64,000 nucleotides of DNA from NCBI GenBank assembly GCA_035235625.1, contig CP141143.1:20815092-20879091 (forward strand), read 5' to 3'. Under the pieces are notes generated by a model, which was not told where the DNA came from, searched no databases, and was given only the letters and a program-made list of their open reading frames with translations. Numbering within the stretch: the first letter of the stretch is position 1; each line of letters opens with the position of its first letter. Both the position numbers and the translations under genes were made by a program. This document shows, one piece after another, positions 48,355 to 60,229 of the stretch. This DNA comes from Saururus chinensis. Lineage: Eukaryota; Streptophyta; Magnoliopsida; Piperales; Saururaceae.

Positions 48355-50680
48355 TTATAATAAGAACTTAGAGTAAGTTGAGCTTTTTCTTTTTGCGCTA
48401 CATTGGACCCTGGAACAAACTCATGGGATGATTGACATTTTTTTTTATTTCTTTTTGGGTAAAATAAGAGTAAGTTGAACTTGCTGCACAAGAATATGGA
48501 ATGTTGAAATACATATATAATATGAGGGTCATTGAGGTGAGCCTAGGCTCATGCGCAAGTGTGATTGTGTGAGCCTAGGCTCATATCTAAATTTGACGGC
48601 TCACAGTGCTTGGGCTCATGCAACATGCTTGTGCTTAGGCTTACCTCAACTTTTGCCATATAATATGTTTATTTCTTAATAGCTTAAGCTATTGTGAACT
48701 ATCGGTTATTTTATATTATAAGTGTTTTGCATGTTTAGCCCCATTTGTATTTTGGAATAGTTAACAAGCGCCCGAGCGCTTGGGAGCCATAAATTATAGT
48801 CCAACAACTCGTGGTGGTAGGTGGGTTTTAAAAATAAACTTGCCCCTAGTTTCCATGGTCGCATGATTGAAATTGTGCTGGCACATACTAATGAGACTCT
48901 TTCAATTTTACTTAGTTATGCCCTAAAATTCAGCTTCTATTTAAATAGTAATTTTATTGAATGGTAGAATATGATTAAAAATAGCTCCTGAGATTATTTT
49001 TTAAGTACTCAATCATCTAAATTGAGCTATTTATATAAGATATTATTTTTCCAAATGAAGCCATCAATATGAGAAAGAAGGAGTAATAATTTATTATTAA
49101 GAAAAAATAATTATCTAACATGGAATAACATATTTTACCTTTTTCAATAAATAAAAAATACCCGGTCATTTTGATAAGGTGGGTTATAATTGTAACTGTA
49201 GAATAAATCTTGGCTCAAAACCAGTCTGACACAAAAAATAAGGCACAATGGGATTATAAGATAGAAGAAATACGGACACAAAGACTCAAAGTAGCACAAC
49301 TCGGGTTGGATCCAAATTGAGCTCGCTCAATAACTCAGGCATCAATGCCTGCCCAATGGGATTGCGCAGACTCATCTAAGTTGTGCTGAGCATTTTTACA
49401 TCGGAAGCGTCTATCCTGACCAGGCTTCGTGACCAGTCCTTATAAGGCTCCGATCTGGCATACATAAGGGCTCTGATTTCTATTTACAATTGGCCTATGT
49501 ATATACCATGATCAGAGCCCAATATAATCTGGTCAAGGAGAGTTGATCCGAAAAATATTTTTGTTTTTGCTTCTGGTCGTTTGAGCCACGTGAGGGCAGT
49601 TCAAGTAAGCTTGTCTCGACACACAATTTGAATGGCTCAAATGCAGCTTAAAAATAGCAGTAGGAAATTGGTGGTTTTCTTAATCTCCTTAGCCTTAAAG
49701 AGTGCATTGATTTTTTTCTTCTATGGAAACTAAAAGCTAATTGGTTGTCGAACATAAACAAGATCAAACATCACTACTCCATGAAGTTTGATTGAAGCTT
49801 GAGATAAGCATAGCAGTAATGTCCACGTGGTATTGGATTGTATTCTCTAACGACCTAAAACTAAAGTCATCTAGAGTTAAGAAAATTTAAGATAGATCTG
49901 AGCATCAAGTCCCAGACACAAGAAAAACCCTAGCTAAATCCCACTAATCAGATCCAAAAGCAGGAAAAACTCTATTTACTCCAAGATGTCATCCTCGTCG
50001 TCGGGCAGAGGCTGTTTAGCAGCATCGTTAAGTTCTTGCTCATGTCTGTCAAAGGAAGAAATAGAAGCTCATTAAGACATGTAATGTACCAATTATCTCG
50101 CTGATAAGCAAATCAATTCTCGTGGATACCATTTTTAAATGAAAAAGAAAGCAGACAGCCAAATATCTCAAAAGGAAATAAACAAACGTGTCAAAATGAG
50201 GAGCTTAGTTCATTAAGATACCTCGCCTGTTCTGCCATGTCAATGTGCACTTCTGGGGGAGCAAGTGCAGGAGACTCAACAAAATGAAGGTTAGGATCCC
50301 TACAAAAATAGAGTTCGTTCAAAGTTAATCAAACTTGGAAACTCTACAATTTTAATAAAAACAGGAAGAAAAGAAGGGAAGATACCCAGCAAGTTTCCGG
50401 GCAAGATACAGGAAAGGCTTCTCAAAGTTGTAGTTGCTCTTGGCAGATATTTCATAATACTGGAGATTCTTCTTCCTGTGGAAGGTAACCTGCTTCGCCT
50501 TAACTTGTCTGTTCTTTACATCAACTTTGTTTCCACAAAGAACTATAGGGATGTTCTCACAGACTCTGTTTATTACATAAAAACGAGAGTAATCAAATTA
50601 TCATTGGCTCGTGACAGTAGAGATCATACAAACTACTACTTCAAGAGACGGGCTTAACCAGGAAATAAGTTTACAGATGT
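48355..50680 (-). repeat. Segmental duplication, copy B (contains the 3' half of the Ran gene)
   Basis: Same-orientation counterpart of 23735-24995, about 25 kb away. Copy B is longer: it includes a MITE at 48525-48657 and extra sequence at about 49290-49960 that copy A lacks (or lost). Confidence 0.82.
48525..48657. mobile_element. Short MITE with inverted ends and a 10-bp target duplication
   Basis: A 133-bp segment whose ends, TTGAGGTGAGCCTA (48532-48545) and TAGGCTTACCTCAA (48636-48649), are inverted repeats. It is flanked by identical ATATAATATG at 48515-48524 and 48658-48667. Inside, the palindrome GAGCCTAGGCTC occurs twice (48539-48550 and 48571-48582). A 9-11 bp duplication is typical of Mutator-type elements. 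The paralogous copy at 23.8-23.9 kb lacks the insert, which supports recent mobility. The flank is AT-rich, so chance identity of the duplication is not excluded. Confidence 0.65.
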
Positions 50681-51819
50681 GAACGATGAAACACACCGGC
50701 AAATATCGCGATGCCATGTGGGCACATTCTTGTACGTCAATCTGGCAGTAACATCGAACATAATGATGGCACATTGACCATGAATACTGCAACACAAAAG
50801 ACATTGGCACGAAGTCGTCAACTTCAATTCCTCCGATGATCAAACAACAAGCTGCCACAATCTCCCTAATCAGATACTAACCAAGAAGGATGTATGACAC
50901 AAACAACTACCAAAAGATCAAAACGTTTTTTTTACCAGTATAGAGACACCATACAAAATCTATTTTTTCTATGCTACCCATAATTGGCTCAAGAAGACGA
51001 TGATCAGATAATTAAAATCCAGAGAATTATTTAACACATAAAGAGTTCTTACTAGTATCCATCTCGAAGGCCACCAAATCGCTCCTGACCAGAGGTGTCC
51101 CAGCAACAAAACCTGATCTTACCAAAGTTGGTGTAAAAATCCAAAGGGTGGACTTCCACACCAATGGTTGCTGCAGCAAGCCAAAGACAGTGACGAAGTA
51201 AAACGAATTAGCCTTTTTACTCCAATTATTAAACGGAAAAACAAGAAATTTTATTGATACACCTATATCATCCACACTTACGTTCGTATTTCTTCTCAAA
51301 TTCTCCAGTAACATGCCTCTTCACAAAAGTCGTCTTCCCTGCAATCATAATCGGAAACAAAAGACACGAGAATTGAAAAAGCCATAATCTTTGACTAGGT
51401 AGACGTATATTCAACAAATACAACGAAATACACATCTAAAGCAAACATAAGGTTGCAATAACCAGTCCAACATTAATGCAAAACTAAAAATGCTAAACTT
51501 ATGTGAACATGTAGAGGGCCCAAAGCAGAAAACATACCAGTGCCACCGTCGCCCACGATAACGAGCTTGAAGCTCGGATAATCCACCTGCTGCTGGTTTG
51601 GCAATGCCTAAGACAACACAACACCCAAAGCCCTTTCTCAGATCAAAAACTCCACCAAACAATTAGCTGAGAATCCCAGAACTTAAACTAAACCCGAAGA
51701 CGAACTTCAAACAAAAAAAGAAAAGTCGACCTGAATAACATAAATAAAAAGCTAAACAATGCTGCGATGAGAACCCCAGCGGAGGCACAGATGGAGGCAA
51801 AGGACAGAAGGCTTACCAT
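49976..51819 (-). CDS. RAN: GTP-binding nuclear protein Ran (221 aa)
   Basis: Eight coding exons on the minus strand: 51819-51817 (ATG only), 51607-51538, 51338-51282, 51170-51053, 50786-50697, 50565-50386, 50299-50222 and 50045-49976 (TAA). They total 666 bases, 221 aa, exactly the usual plant Ran length, and every junction is GT-AG with consistent phase. Visible parts: [15 protein letters not shown]-loop GDGGTGKT (20-27); switch I KKYEPTIG; DTSGQE (68-73); NKVD (125-128); SAKS (153-156); and an acidic tail [11 protein letters not shown]. Ran cycles between GDP and GTP to drive nuclear import/export with importins, and acts in spindle and envelope assembly. HRDICR has Ile where Leu is usual, a mild change. 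A truncated paralogue lies at 24316-24878. It is intact and almost certainly functional. Confidence 0.97.
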
Positions 51820-51929
51820 GTTGGTTTGGACTTTGGAACTACGAGATAATGGGTTGGGAGAGTTTGAATGTGGTCTTATACTGCTGTGGAAGAAGGGACT
51901 TGGGATTTATAGCAGAGGGTCGTTTGATC

Positions 51930-51937
51930 TTTATATA
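51930..51937 (-). promoter_or_regulatory. TATA box of the Ran gene
   Basis: Minus-strand TATATAAA in CTCTTATATAAAGATC, about 110 bases upstream of the ATG; a second, weaker TATAAAT lies at about 51906-51912. Transcription would start near 51900, giving a leader of about 80 bases. Confidence 0.6.
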
Positions 51938-52159
51938 AGAGCAGCTGCGTAGCACTTCCTCGCCTAAGCTTGAAGTTGACGCGACCACGGTTCCACGCAC
52001 TGTAGTCGGCTTAGCTCCAAGTTCCGGCCAAAGCACGAAGCTCGACGGGAAACTAGACTTAACAAGTAGAGTTCATCATGCTCGTGAGGGATGGGATCAA
52101 GACGAGTCCGGAGTGGGTCCGTAAATAAACGACTACGATGATCCGTACTCGCGAACAAG

Positions 52160-53770
52160 CACAAGCACAGGCTGCACAGTTGCTTGCATTGAACTTACGA
52201 AAAGTTCGCGGTTTATGGGGTTATTGGCTACTGCGGAGATTTTGGGGTGCATTTAAACACATTCTCAAACAAAACCCTACAAATAAAAAATGTGTTCCTT
52301 CCGTGTCATATCATATTATATTACTAACAAGAACTCATACGCAAAATGCATGTGCTATTGGATTTTTAAAAGAATTTTTATTTTTTTAAAACATTGAAAA
52401 TATACATAACTTAACTCATAAGATTATATACGACCTTATCAATATATTTTTTATATATCTATATATATTAGAATTATATTTGTTAATTTAATTATTATTC
52501 TAGCTATAGTTTATTAATATTTTTATTTTATTCTCTTCTACCAATTTTGGATCGATTTTGGTAGTTATACGCTTAAACATGTGATATAGCACATTATGAA
52601 TGCATGATTCGAGAGGCGAGGGAGAAGTAAATGGTTATTGGTTGCTTCATACTTTTGCAAATATTATTAGAAATAAAAGAACATGAGGGAGAAGATTGCT
52701 AAATCATGGTGCAAAAGAAAGAAAATGGGCCGATAGAGCACATTTTATGTGGCTACCACGTGCATAAGAGAAACATGTGTGCTCTTTTTTATTTTAATTA
52801 ATACATATCGCTAGATATTAAGGAAATGTCACTTATTATCACGATATTACTATTTTACTATCAATTCTACGATAAAGTCCTACAATTCGTATAATGACAT
52901 ACATAACCATTCTATATTAACAACTTGGTTATGAGCTTCTTCTACCAGCTCATCCCATATGGAGTTCATCGGCCTAGCATGATTATAGTTATAATGCTTA
53001 AAATTAAGATTACTTTTTTCAAAATTTAGATAGAGAATTCATGATAATTATGTTGGTAGTCCCATTAACTTAATTATTTCTACATAAATGTTGAAAACAA
53101 CTAATAAGTAATTACGATGTGCAACCGATGCATGTATATTCATGACCTACAATACTCAAGGGGCGGGCGAAATGTGAGCTATTAGATCATGCTTAGATGG
53201 CTCGCATCATGTCAAGCACATTTTTTTCAATATACGATCCATACATATTAAGTTTTTAGTTATAAATTTGTACTTTATAATAAGAATCCATAGTTGGTAA
53301 CATTAGTAAGAGAATTAGGGATAGATTATTATGGAGGTGGACATATTTATTTAATTACGTCTACTACTCATAAAAGCAAAGTAGTAAATTTGTAATTATT
53401 AAACTACTGTAAAAGGTCATTATGAGAAACAATTCCACCATGCCCAAGATTGTAAGAAATATATAGACATTGAGAATGTGAATTACGATCCTTATACATG
53501 TGCCGCATAAATAGGGCCCACTACAAAAATAAAAAATAAAAACCTCATGCAACAACTCATTTGATAGAGCTCTCCAAGCTACGTCACCAAATTTGCGCTT
53601 ATTAAGGTTCGTAAATGTAAGGTATGACCTTAGAAAGTTTCAAAAAATAGGTAAATTATAATAACAATAAACATGGTTAATAAAAGAAGAAATGTAAAAA
53701 ACTATGGGCATTATAGTCAAAATAAAGAAAATCTATCATTTTGGCTCTATTTATAGTTGGATGATACTAT
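52160..53770. other. AT-rich intergenic region upstream of Ran
   Basis: No gene. Sequence at about 53545-53640 (CTCATTTGATAGAGCTCTCC, then GTAAGGTATGACCTTAG) resembles the block at 57700-57790, so a small piece of the same Ty3-like LTR family is probably here. Confidence 0.45.
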
Positions 53771-54558
53771 AATGCAAATTAGTGTTCTATGGAACGCGGG
53801 AGAGGACGGAGCGGCCTTGGACAAGCTAGAAAGGGCAAAGGCAGGTGCCTGAGCCACAACAGATCTATGGATGAGGAAGTGGATGCATCGATGTTGAAGG
53901 TCAGGTAGAAGAGCCTATGGAAAACATGCGACCCTGCCGAAGTAGCTCGCATGGTACTTGTCAAAGAGGATCCAATGGCGGTGTAACCCAACGGCGTTAC
54001 CACGACTGCCACATTGTTTCTGCTGCTTGCCGATACGATCGTGGATGGTGCTAATGTGGTCCTTCTTCCAGATTTCTTGAAGCGGGTCATCATGGCAGTA
54101 GATGAGAAAGGAATGAGAGGCTATGCTGCTTCGCCCATGGACTGGTCTTCCATGGAAGTGTGTTCATGGTTGTGGTGAATTAGACGAGCAATGTGCTATG
54201 GATGCATGAAAAAAGCGCTAGAGAGACCAAGGAGCGCATGACCTCATCGAAGCGACGATTGTCCTTGTGGAAATGGTGGTGGCTTTTGTCCTGATTCTAG
54301 TCAAACCAATGAGTTGTGTCCACTTGGATGGTAGCAATGGCGGTCTTCAATTCAGTAAGCTCTAAAATTGTGGCTTTCAATTGATGTTTGAGTTGTTGTG
54401 TGCGGGCATGAAAGTGAGCAAGTGAAGACTCTGAGGCTCGCACATCACAGAGAGCTAAGGAATCCACTGTCGCGGGGGGCGACTTGGCACTAGGCAACAA
54501 ACTTTTCTAATGCGGCTGCACTCATGGCAGCAGGAGGTTCAAAATCAAACACTCTGGT
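53771..54558 (-). other. Gene-poor stretch with broken minus-strand frames, possibly retroelement gag
   Basis: Two minus-strand frames (54093-53779; 54500-54297) are open but unrelated to a family I know. The second, LAHFHARTQQLKHQLKATIL, is coiled-coil-like, as in some retrotransposon gag proteins. It abuts the LTR start at 54559. Function is not assigned. Confidence 0.3.
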
Positions 54559-55440
54559 TGTCACTCCCCAGCACTGCCCGACCTGAGCTGAACCCGGTCC
54601 AAGGGCTGGACCAGTGCACGGGGGCGACTGTTTTGAAAACGGTTAAAGAAATAGCGAAAGACTTATGCCATAAACCATGGGCGGTCTAATTAATGGAGTA
54701 ACACACTACTTTGAGCAAGAGTAAATAGGTAGAACCAAAAGAGTTATTTAAACTCTAAATTAAACCACAAATCTCAAACCCACATACTAATAATCCATAG
54801 CCAACACACTTGGCTCAAAACAAGGTCTTAAATAACACTAAAGATATAAAGTATAACAAGTTTGAAAACAAGAACCACTCCAAGGGTTCTAACATCAAAA
54901 CAAAATAATCAAAAAAACATGCAAGGTCTAGGGGCCTCCACTCCTACTCCCAAGCTCTCCCCGACCTCTCCTTCCTGTCAGCCTTACATGTCACGCCATG
55001 CAGCCCCAAAACAAAATAAGAAAGTGGGGTGAGTATAAAAACTCAATAATGGTTTGAATACGACTATAATAATTAGAAAACACGACGGCATAACAATATA
55101 GCAATTCAGACCTAAAATTAACATGTTATACCACTTTTTGATCATGTATTTATATCTCATAAATTTGCATAATAGTGTCTCAATCACACAATTTCTGATC
55201 ATGCATTCATATCACATAAACATACATAATAATATCTCAATCACACAATTTTTGATCATGCATTTATATCACATAAACCTACATAATAGTGTCCACAACA
55301 CCTTTACGAGTGGGATTGCCTTTTGCCAAAGTATATTCTCCTTATGGACAAGAATTTGGATAGGTACCTCCTCGTAAGAAAGATTCTCCTGGAGCTCCAA
55401 TGGCTCAAAATCCAAGACATGAGTAGGATTCAGCTCATAA
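54559..55440 (+). mobile_element. Truncated long-LTR family copy, plus strand
   Basis: It starts TGTCACTCCCCAGCACTGCCCGACC and is collinear with the reverse complement of 33296 downward (AACCCGGTCCAAGGGC, then CATGCAGCCCCAAAAC at about 55000). Three ~58-bp tandem units (TTGATCATGCATTTATATCACATAAAC...) lie at 55131-55303. It breaks off near 55440 at the GA-rich tract. Confidence 0.75.
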
Positions 55441-55444
55441 TTTC

Positions 55445-55710
55445 GGAGAGAGAGGGTGAGGGGAGAGAGGGAAGAGAGAGAGAAAGAGGAGAGAGAGGGA
55501 GGTGAGGGGAGAGAGGGTAGAGAGAGAAGGTGAGGAGAGAGAGGGAAGAGAGAGAGGGAGGTGAGGAGAGAGAGGGTAGAGAGAGAAGGTGAGGAGAGAA
55601 AGAGGGAAGAGAGAGTGTAGAGAGAGAGGAGAGAGTGAGAAGAGAGAGAGCATGAGAGGAGAGAGAACGTTGATAAAGAGGGTAGAGAGAGAGAGGAGGT
55701 GGAAAGAGTA
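55445..55710. repeat. GA-rich low-complexity tract
   Basis: About 265 bases of GAGAGAGGG/GGTGAGGAGAGAG repeats with a rough 30-bp higher-order period. Ser/Leu/Pro frames on the minus strand are artefacts. Confidence 0.9.
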
Positions 55711-55729
55711 AAAAAATAATATTAGTGAC

Positions 55730-57213
55730 GCTCTAAAATGAGCGTCGTTAATAGAATAATAACTGGCTAATATTGGCCACTAATAATAATATTAGTGTCG
55801 CCACTAATAATAATATTAGTGACGCCCAAAAGTGAGCGTTGCGAATAGTTTTTTTTTTTTTAAATTAAGACATTAGCGACGGTTGGAAGAGAGTGTCGCT
55901 ATTATCAGTTATATTAGCGATGCTAACTTTTCACCATTGCTAATGTATTTACAATTTGCGACGCTTGGTTACGAGTGTTGCAAATGGAAGCTTTTTGCGA
56001 CGCTTCTTTTAAGCGTCGCTAAACATATTACGCTGGCAGAAATTTAGACGAGCGTGAAATTTTCCGCTTGTGCCTTTATATTCCAACACCTCCGTCCGCC
56101 ATCCCAACTGCGGAACTAGAGTGTCCTCTCTCCTCTCCTCCGCTTCCACCTTCTTCGCCTCGATTCGTCCCTTCTTTGTTAGTGGCGGGGACAGGAAAGG
56201 CGGCGTCTTTGGGTCCGAGGATGACGATCTGTTCGGCATCTCCAATGAGCCGGACCAGTCGTCCGTGCCAAATGTGACCTCGTTAGAGGAGGTGTGTTTG
56301 AAGGGAGATGTGTTCGGGTAGAGAAATGAGGACCTCCATTCGAAAGATGGGGTGGATGATGATTGGCTGCGTGGGGAGTTTCGTCCCCCAGCTATCGTCC
56401 GCTATCGTCTCACCGCCGTTTTATTTTCTGCCCATCCTCCAGCCACCGGTTATTGCATCCTTGCCATCGAGCAGAAATTCTTCCGAAGGCTAGGAGCCGG
56501 CGGACCTCGCCAGATGACGGAAGGTGAATTTTTTTCGCCGGATTGAGAGGTTAAAGACGACCCGCAGAAATGGGTCGCCTCGATGCACTTCTACAGGTCG
56601 TTGTTGACTCATCACCCCCGCCCCACGTGGGTGCAAACCGCCCCAAGCCTAGTACGGGCCTGCGCTTGGCAGGGGCTCCTAACCCGTGTCACAGGTTGTT
56701 TCTTGACCCGTTCCAAACCAGGTCAATACCCAGTTTAGTGATTTTTCTTTTGTTTTATTTAATTTTTTAGCGACGCTATTTAAGAGCGTCACTAATAGAT
56801 TTGTTTTTAATTTTTTTATGCTATTAGCGACGCACTTATAGCTAATAGTGTTAAATTATTTTTTATTTATAAATAATTTTTTAAATAATTATACACATTA
56901 GCGACGCTTACACAAACATCACTACTAATTATTTATTTTATTTAATTTTTTTAATATATTTTAAAAAAATAAATTATTTTTTATTAACGATGCTTAATAA
57001 AAAGCGTTGCTAATACTATACTAATAGCGACACTTTATAATTGTAGCTAATACTATACTTTTAGTGACTCTTTAAGTAAGTGTCGCTAATATGTGTGGTG
57101 ACAACAGTTTTATCGATGCATTTAGCGACACTTTGTATGCGTTGTTAATAACTATTAGTGACGCGTACAATACTATTTTTTAGCATAGCTAATAGTCAGT
57201 TTTATTTTTGTGA
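55730..57213. mobile_element. Non-autonomous CACTA-like element
   Basis: Both sides (55735-56035 and 56765-57190) are crowded with TTAGCGACGC / GCGTCGCTAAT motifs in both orientations, the hallmark of plant CACTA (En/Spm) subterminal repeats that bind transposase. The right end ...GACTATTAGCTATGC (complement of 57178-57213) leads to a terminal CACAAAAATAAAAC, close to the CACTACAA-type terminus. The left terminus was not found; it may be lost in the GA tract. There is no transposase: the interior is GC-rich gene-like sequence. Confidence 0.65.
56060..56547 (+). pseudogene. Gene-like sequence carried inside the CACTA element
   Basis: Between the two subterminal regions GC jumps, and two adjacent open stretches occur. 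The first runs from about 56070 to 56321 with SIRPFFVSGGDRKGGVFGSE and DDLFGISNEPDQSSVPNVTS. The second, just after the stop, begins RNEDLHSKDGVDDDWLRGEF and later has CILAIEQKFFRRLGAGG. Ser/Asp/Gly-rich composition unlike the AT-rich frame suggests captured exon sequence of a host gene. I do not recognise the source gene. Separating stops and frame change argue against a working protein. Confidence 0.45.
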
Positions 57214-57639
57214 AGAACACATTAAAATTGCTTAAGGAACAGGGGGTAGCCATGAGGCCGAATAAGAATTTGCCCCCTCAAAGATGGGTACTTCTCAACT
57301 AGATGGCGGCCACCCAGGACCTCCAATTGCCCAAGGCCTATTGAAACTAAAAGTATTTTTTATGCCCCATACTAACAATAAGCCTAGTATAAGCTGCGCA
57401 TGGGACCCCTTCGTCCATGAGATCGATGACACATAAGAAGCTCATCATTCTCAAGATATTATTATTGATGTTTGATAGAAAACACATCATGCCCCAATAT
57501 ATTCTTAACTATTGAAATTGTTCTTTTATGTATGATTCACAAAGATTGAGAAGCTTATTTTCACTGCTTGTTTGTTATTGAGGAATAATCATGAGAATAA
57601 AAGAAAAAATGAGTTATATTAGAAAAATACAAATATTGC

Positions 57640-58540
57640 CATAAAAAATGTTTTATATGTGTGGAAACTACTCAAAGCAGTAGATAAAATATACTTTGTC
57701 TCATTTGATAGAGCTTATTGAGAACTTTCTAATGGCACCAAGAAAGCACAAATATGAAGTCGGAAGTGCAAGATATGACTTTGCGAAGTTGTGAACAACA
57801 TAATGTAAAAAGTGGGACCCATCACATCAATGACCAGTACTCGGTTAAGGCGTGGCATCCATGTAAAAAGATCTAATTGAAGTACGATAGTCATATGAGT
57901 TGTCCTTTGTGGGTAATATAAGAATAAATAATAAAATTTGTGTAATATTTTTGGAATTTCTACCTTTTCAATTGTAGACACATGGAAATTAGTGAATTTG
58001 ATCCTTTGACCGTCCTAGTTGAGTAACTTCATAAATGGATGGAATTTAGAGTTGACCAGTGTGGTAAGAAATTAGATGGAAAGAATTTCGAAATGTCATC
58101 AAGAACACACGAATTAAAGTTTGGATAAGAAAGATATGACCGTTCGAAGTTGAACATGACCTATAGGGTCCATTTAGCCAAAGTAAATGTGAAATTCAAC
58201 CATTTACTTTGTTTTGCAGGCCTGCTTGATTAAAGTGACGAAAATTAATTTTAAAAAGCCTAATTGAGCTGCCCAAAAGTGTTTTTTGCCCAATTTCATA
58301 GAGGACTAGGAACCCTAATCCTCATAACGATAAAAAGCTATCTAGGACTTCTTTGAGGGAGCTTTTGGATGGAGAGAGAGTAGCCGCGGCAAAATATTTT
58401 GGCGAGTATGACTCGTAACAGAGTCGAGAAACAACGAGCTCGAAGACTGATGTTTAACTTTGTTACAAAGTCAGAGTTCAGATTTAATAGTGAGGGGGAT
58501 CATTTTGGTTCAGTTCAGAGAATTTGGATAACGTTGGGGG
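57640..58540 (+). mobile_element. Ty3-like LTR fragment, plus strand
   Basis: The block CATCAAGAACACACGAATTA...AAGATATGACCGTTCGAAGTTG (about 58095-58165) matches the reverse complement of the LTR ending at 39721, followed by a similar AGGACTAGGAACCCTAATCC end. A second, diverged version of the same block lies at about 57719-57790, so the sequence may be two overlapping LTR pieces. Borders were not resolved. Confidence 0.5.
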
Positions 58541-58842
58541 AAAAATCGGGGGAAACATAAAGATGGCAAAGACTATGAGATCAATTTTTATAGACATTAG
58601 CATTGTTTTTCAATTTATAGGCACAAATATAGTAAACACACTCATATAAAGATGCAACTTCAGTTGTTTTGTAACGTTATAACATATTAGGTACCTTATC
58701 AAGTGCTTGCGTAAATATTATGATATTAAGACATTATTATTCTTTTGATCTACAATTTTCCTCATTATTCTGCGAACACATTCCATCTATATGCCTTGAT
58801 TTCGTCAATATGTTTTGTAATATTGTATCCAATGTAATATAA

Positions 58843-60217
58843 ATGAATTGCAAACCCAAAGTTTTCATGGCAGCTGAGGTAGTAGGGCAAACCTGCATCA
58901 CACCACTCATGTCATCTTCTTCTTGGATCTCTAGCTTCACCACCATACCGACTGATGTCGAAATAGTCATATCTCTCTATCCCTTCGTCACCTCCATAAA
59001 GCAGGAGCCCTTGATCCACCTTTCTAGCCAGAATTACTTGTTATGGAAGATGCAGGTTCTTCCTATTGTCAGGAGTTATGATCTTCTCGGATTTGTTGAC
59101 GGAACAGTTGTCGCTCCCTCTCCCATTGTCAATAGTACCCATCACCCAGCGTATAAGCAATGGATCAAGCTAGATCAGAGGGTTCTTGGGTGGCTCTCTT
59201 GTTCCCCCTTGAACTTTCTCATCCCACTCGTTGCCTACAGAAGCTATGCCTCATTCATCCCTCTGGAGTTCGTTGTAGACCATGTTCGGCCTCACTCTTG
59301 AGCCCAAATTCAACATATCAAGACCAAGCTTCAGTCGCTTGTCAAAGGTGCCAAGTCTATTACAGAGCATGTTGAACATGCTAAAAACACTTTCTCTTCA
59401 ACTTGCAACTATCAATACTCAACATGAACCCCCTTCTCTTGATGAAGTGATCGACCTCCTTCTTGATTATGAACGTCTTGTAGCCATCGCTCCCGCCTTG
59501 ACTCCTCCTGCCACCTTCATTGCTTACTCCAACTCATCTCGTGGTTGCAGTCGAAATTAGCATGGACTAGTGGGGTACCATGCAGATGTGGCTCATCAAG
59601 TGGCGTGATTGTGGCTCCAAGCCCATTACTTGTTATAGGTGTGGCCATCTCTCACAAAGTGGATCAGTGCCTTGCCCCTGATTATGTGGTCACCCAAGCC
59701 CAACAAGCTCTAGCTGCTATAAATGTCAATTGGATGATGTGTGGTACTCTTAACAGTGGTGCCACAAATCACATGACTCCTAATGATTCCCTGGTTTCTG
59801 ATGGTTCCCCTTATCAAGGTAATAACTAAGATAAATAAGACCTATCTATCTCCAAAATTAGTTATTGTACTATTCAAAGGAGGCATTTCTCTCCAAAATG
59901 TTTATGTCATGCCTTCTCTCCGCAAGAATATACTTTCTGTGGCACAATTTACTCGAGATTATAATTGTATTTTTATATTCACTCATGTTGGCTTTCTTAT
60001 TAAGGACCCAAAGACAAATAGGACCCTCTTACAAGGGCCACTTAAAGATGGACGCTATCCTATCCCAAGACAACCCCTAGATGTGATGTCGAGTGTAGGC
60101 GACAACTGCTTCTCTAGCATTAGTTTTATAATAAGAGCTTGGCATGCACACTTGGGGCGATCCATCGCTTTCCGTGCTCGATTCATAAGCACCTACTTTG
60201 TCATTGAACTCTACTGA
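58843..60217 (+). pseudogene. Decayed Ty1/copia gag-protease region
   Basis: Frames shift repeatedly but copia order is clear. The gag N-terminal part at about 59010-59200 reads HLSSQNYLLWKMQVLPIVRS, GFVDGT, AYKQWIKLDQRVLGWLSCS. A gag middle at 59430-59500 has PPSLDEVIDLLLDYERL. A zinc-knuckle remnant follows at about 59625-59680 (CYRCG, then DQCLAPDY). The protease-like block NSGATNHMTPNDSL lies near 59755. The pre-integrase region at 59890-60060 reads LQNVYVMPSLRKNILSVAQF, TRDYNCIFIF, GFLIKDPKTNRTLLQGPLKD. Integrase core, reverse transcriptase and RNase H are absent after 60217. With many stops it is dead and non-autonomous. Confidence 0.85.
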
Positions 60218-60229
60218 TCTAAATATTTT

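Noticed and set aside
49414..49434. CTGACCAGGCTTCGTGACC resembling miR166 (GGACCAGGCTTCATTCC)
   Set aside because: Only an 11-base identity; no fold-back partner resembling the star strand was found within about 150 bases.
55435..55653. Leu/Ser/Pro-rich minus-strand frame
   Set aside because: Translation of the GA-rich low-complexity tract.
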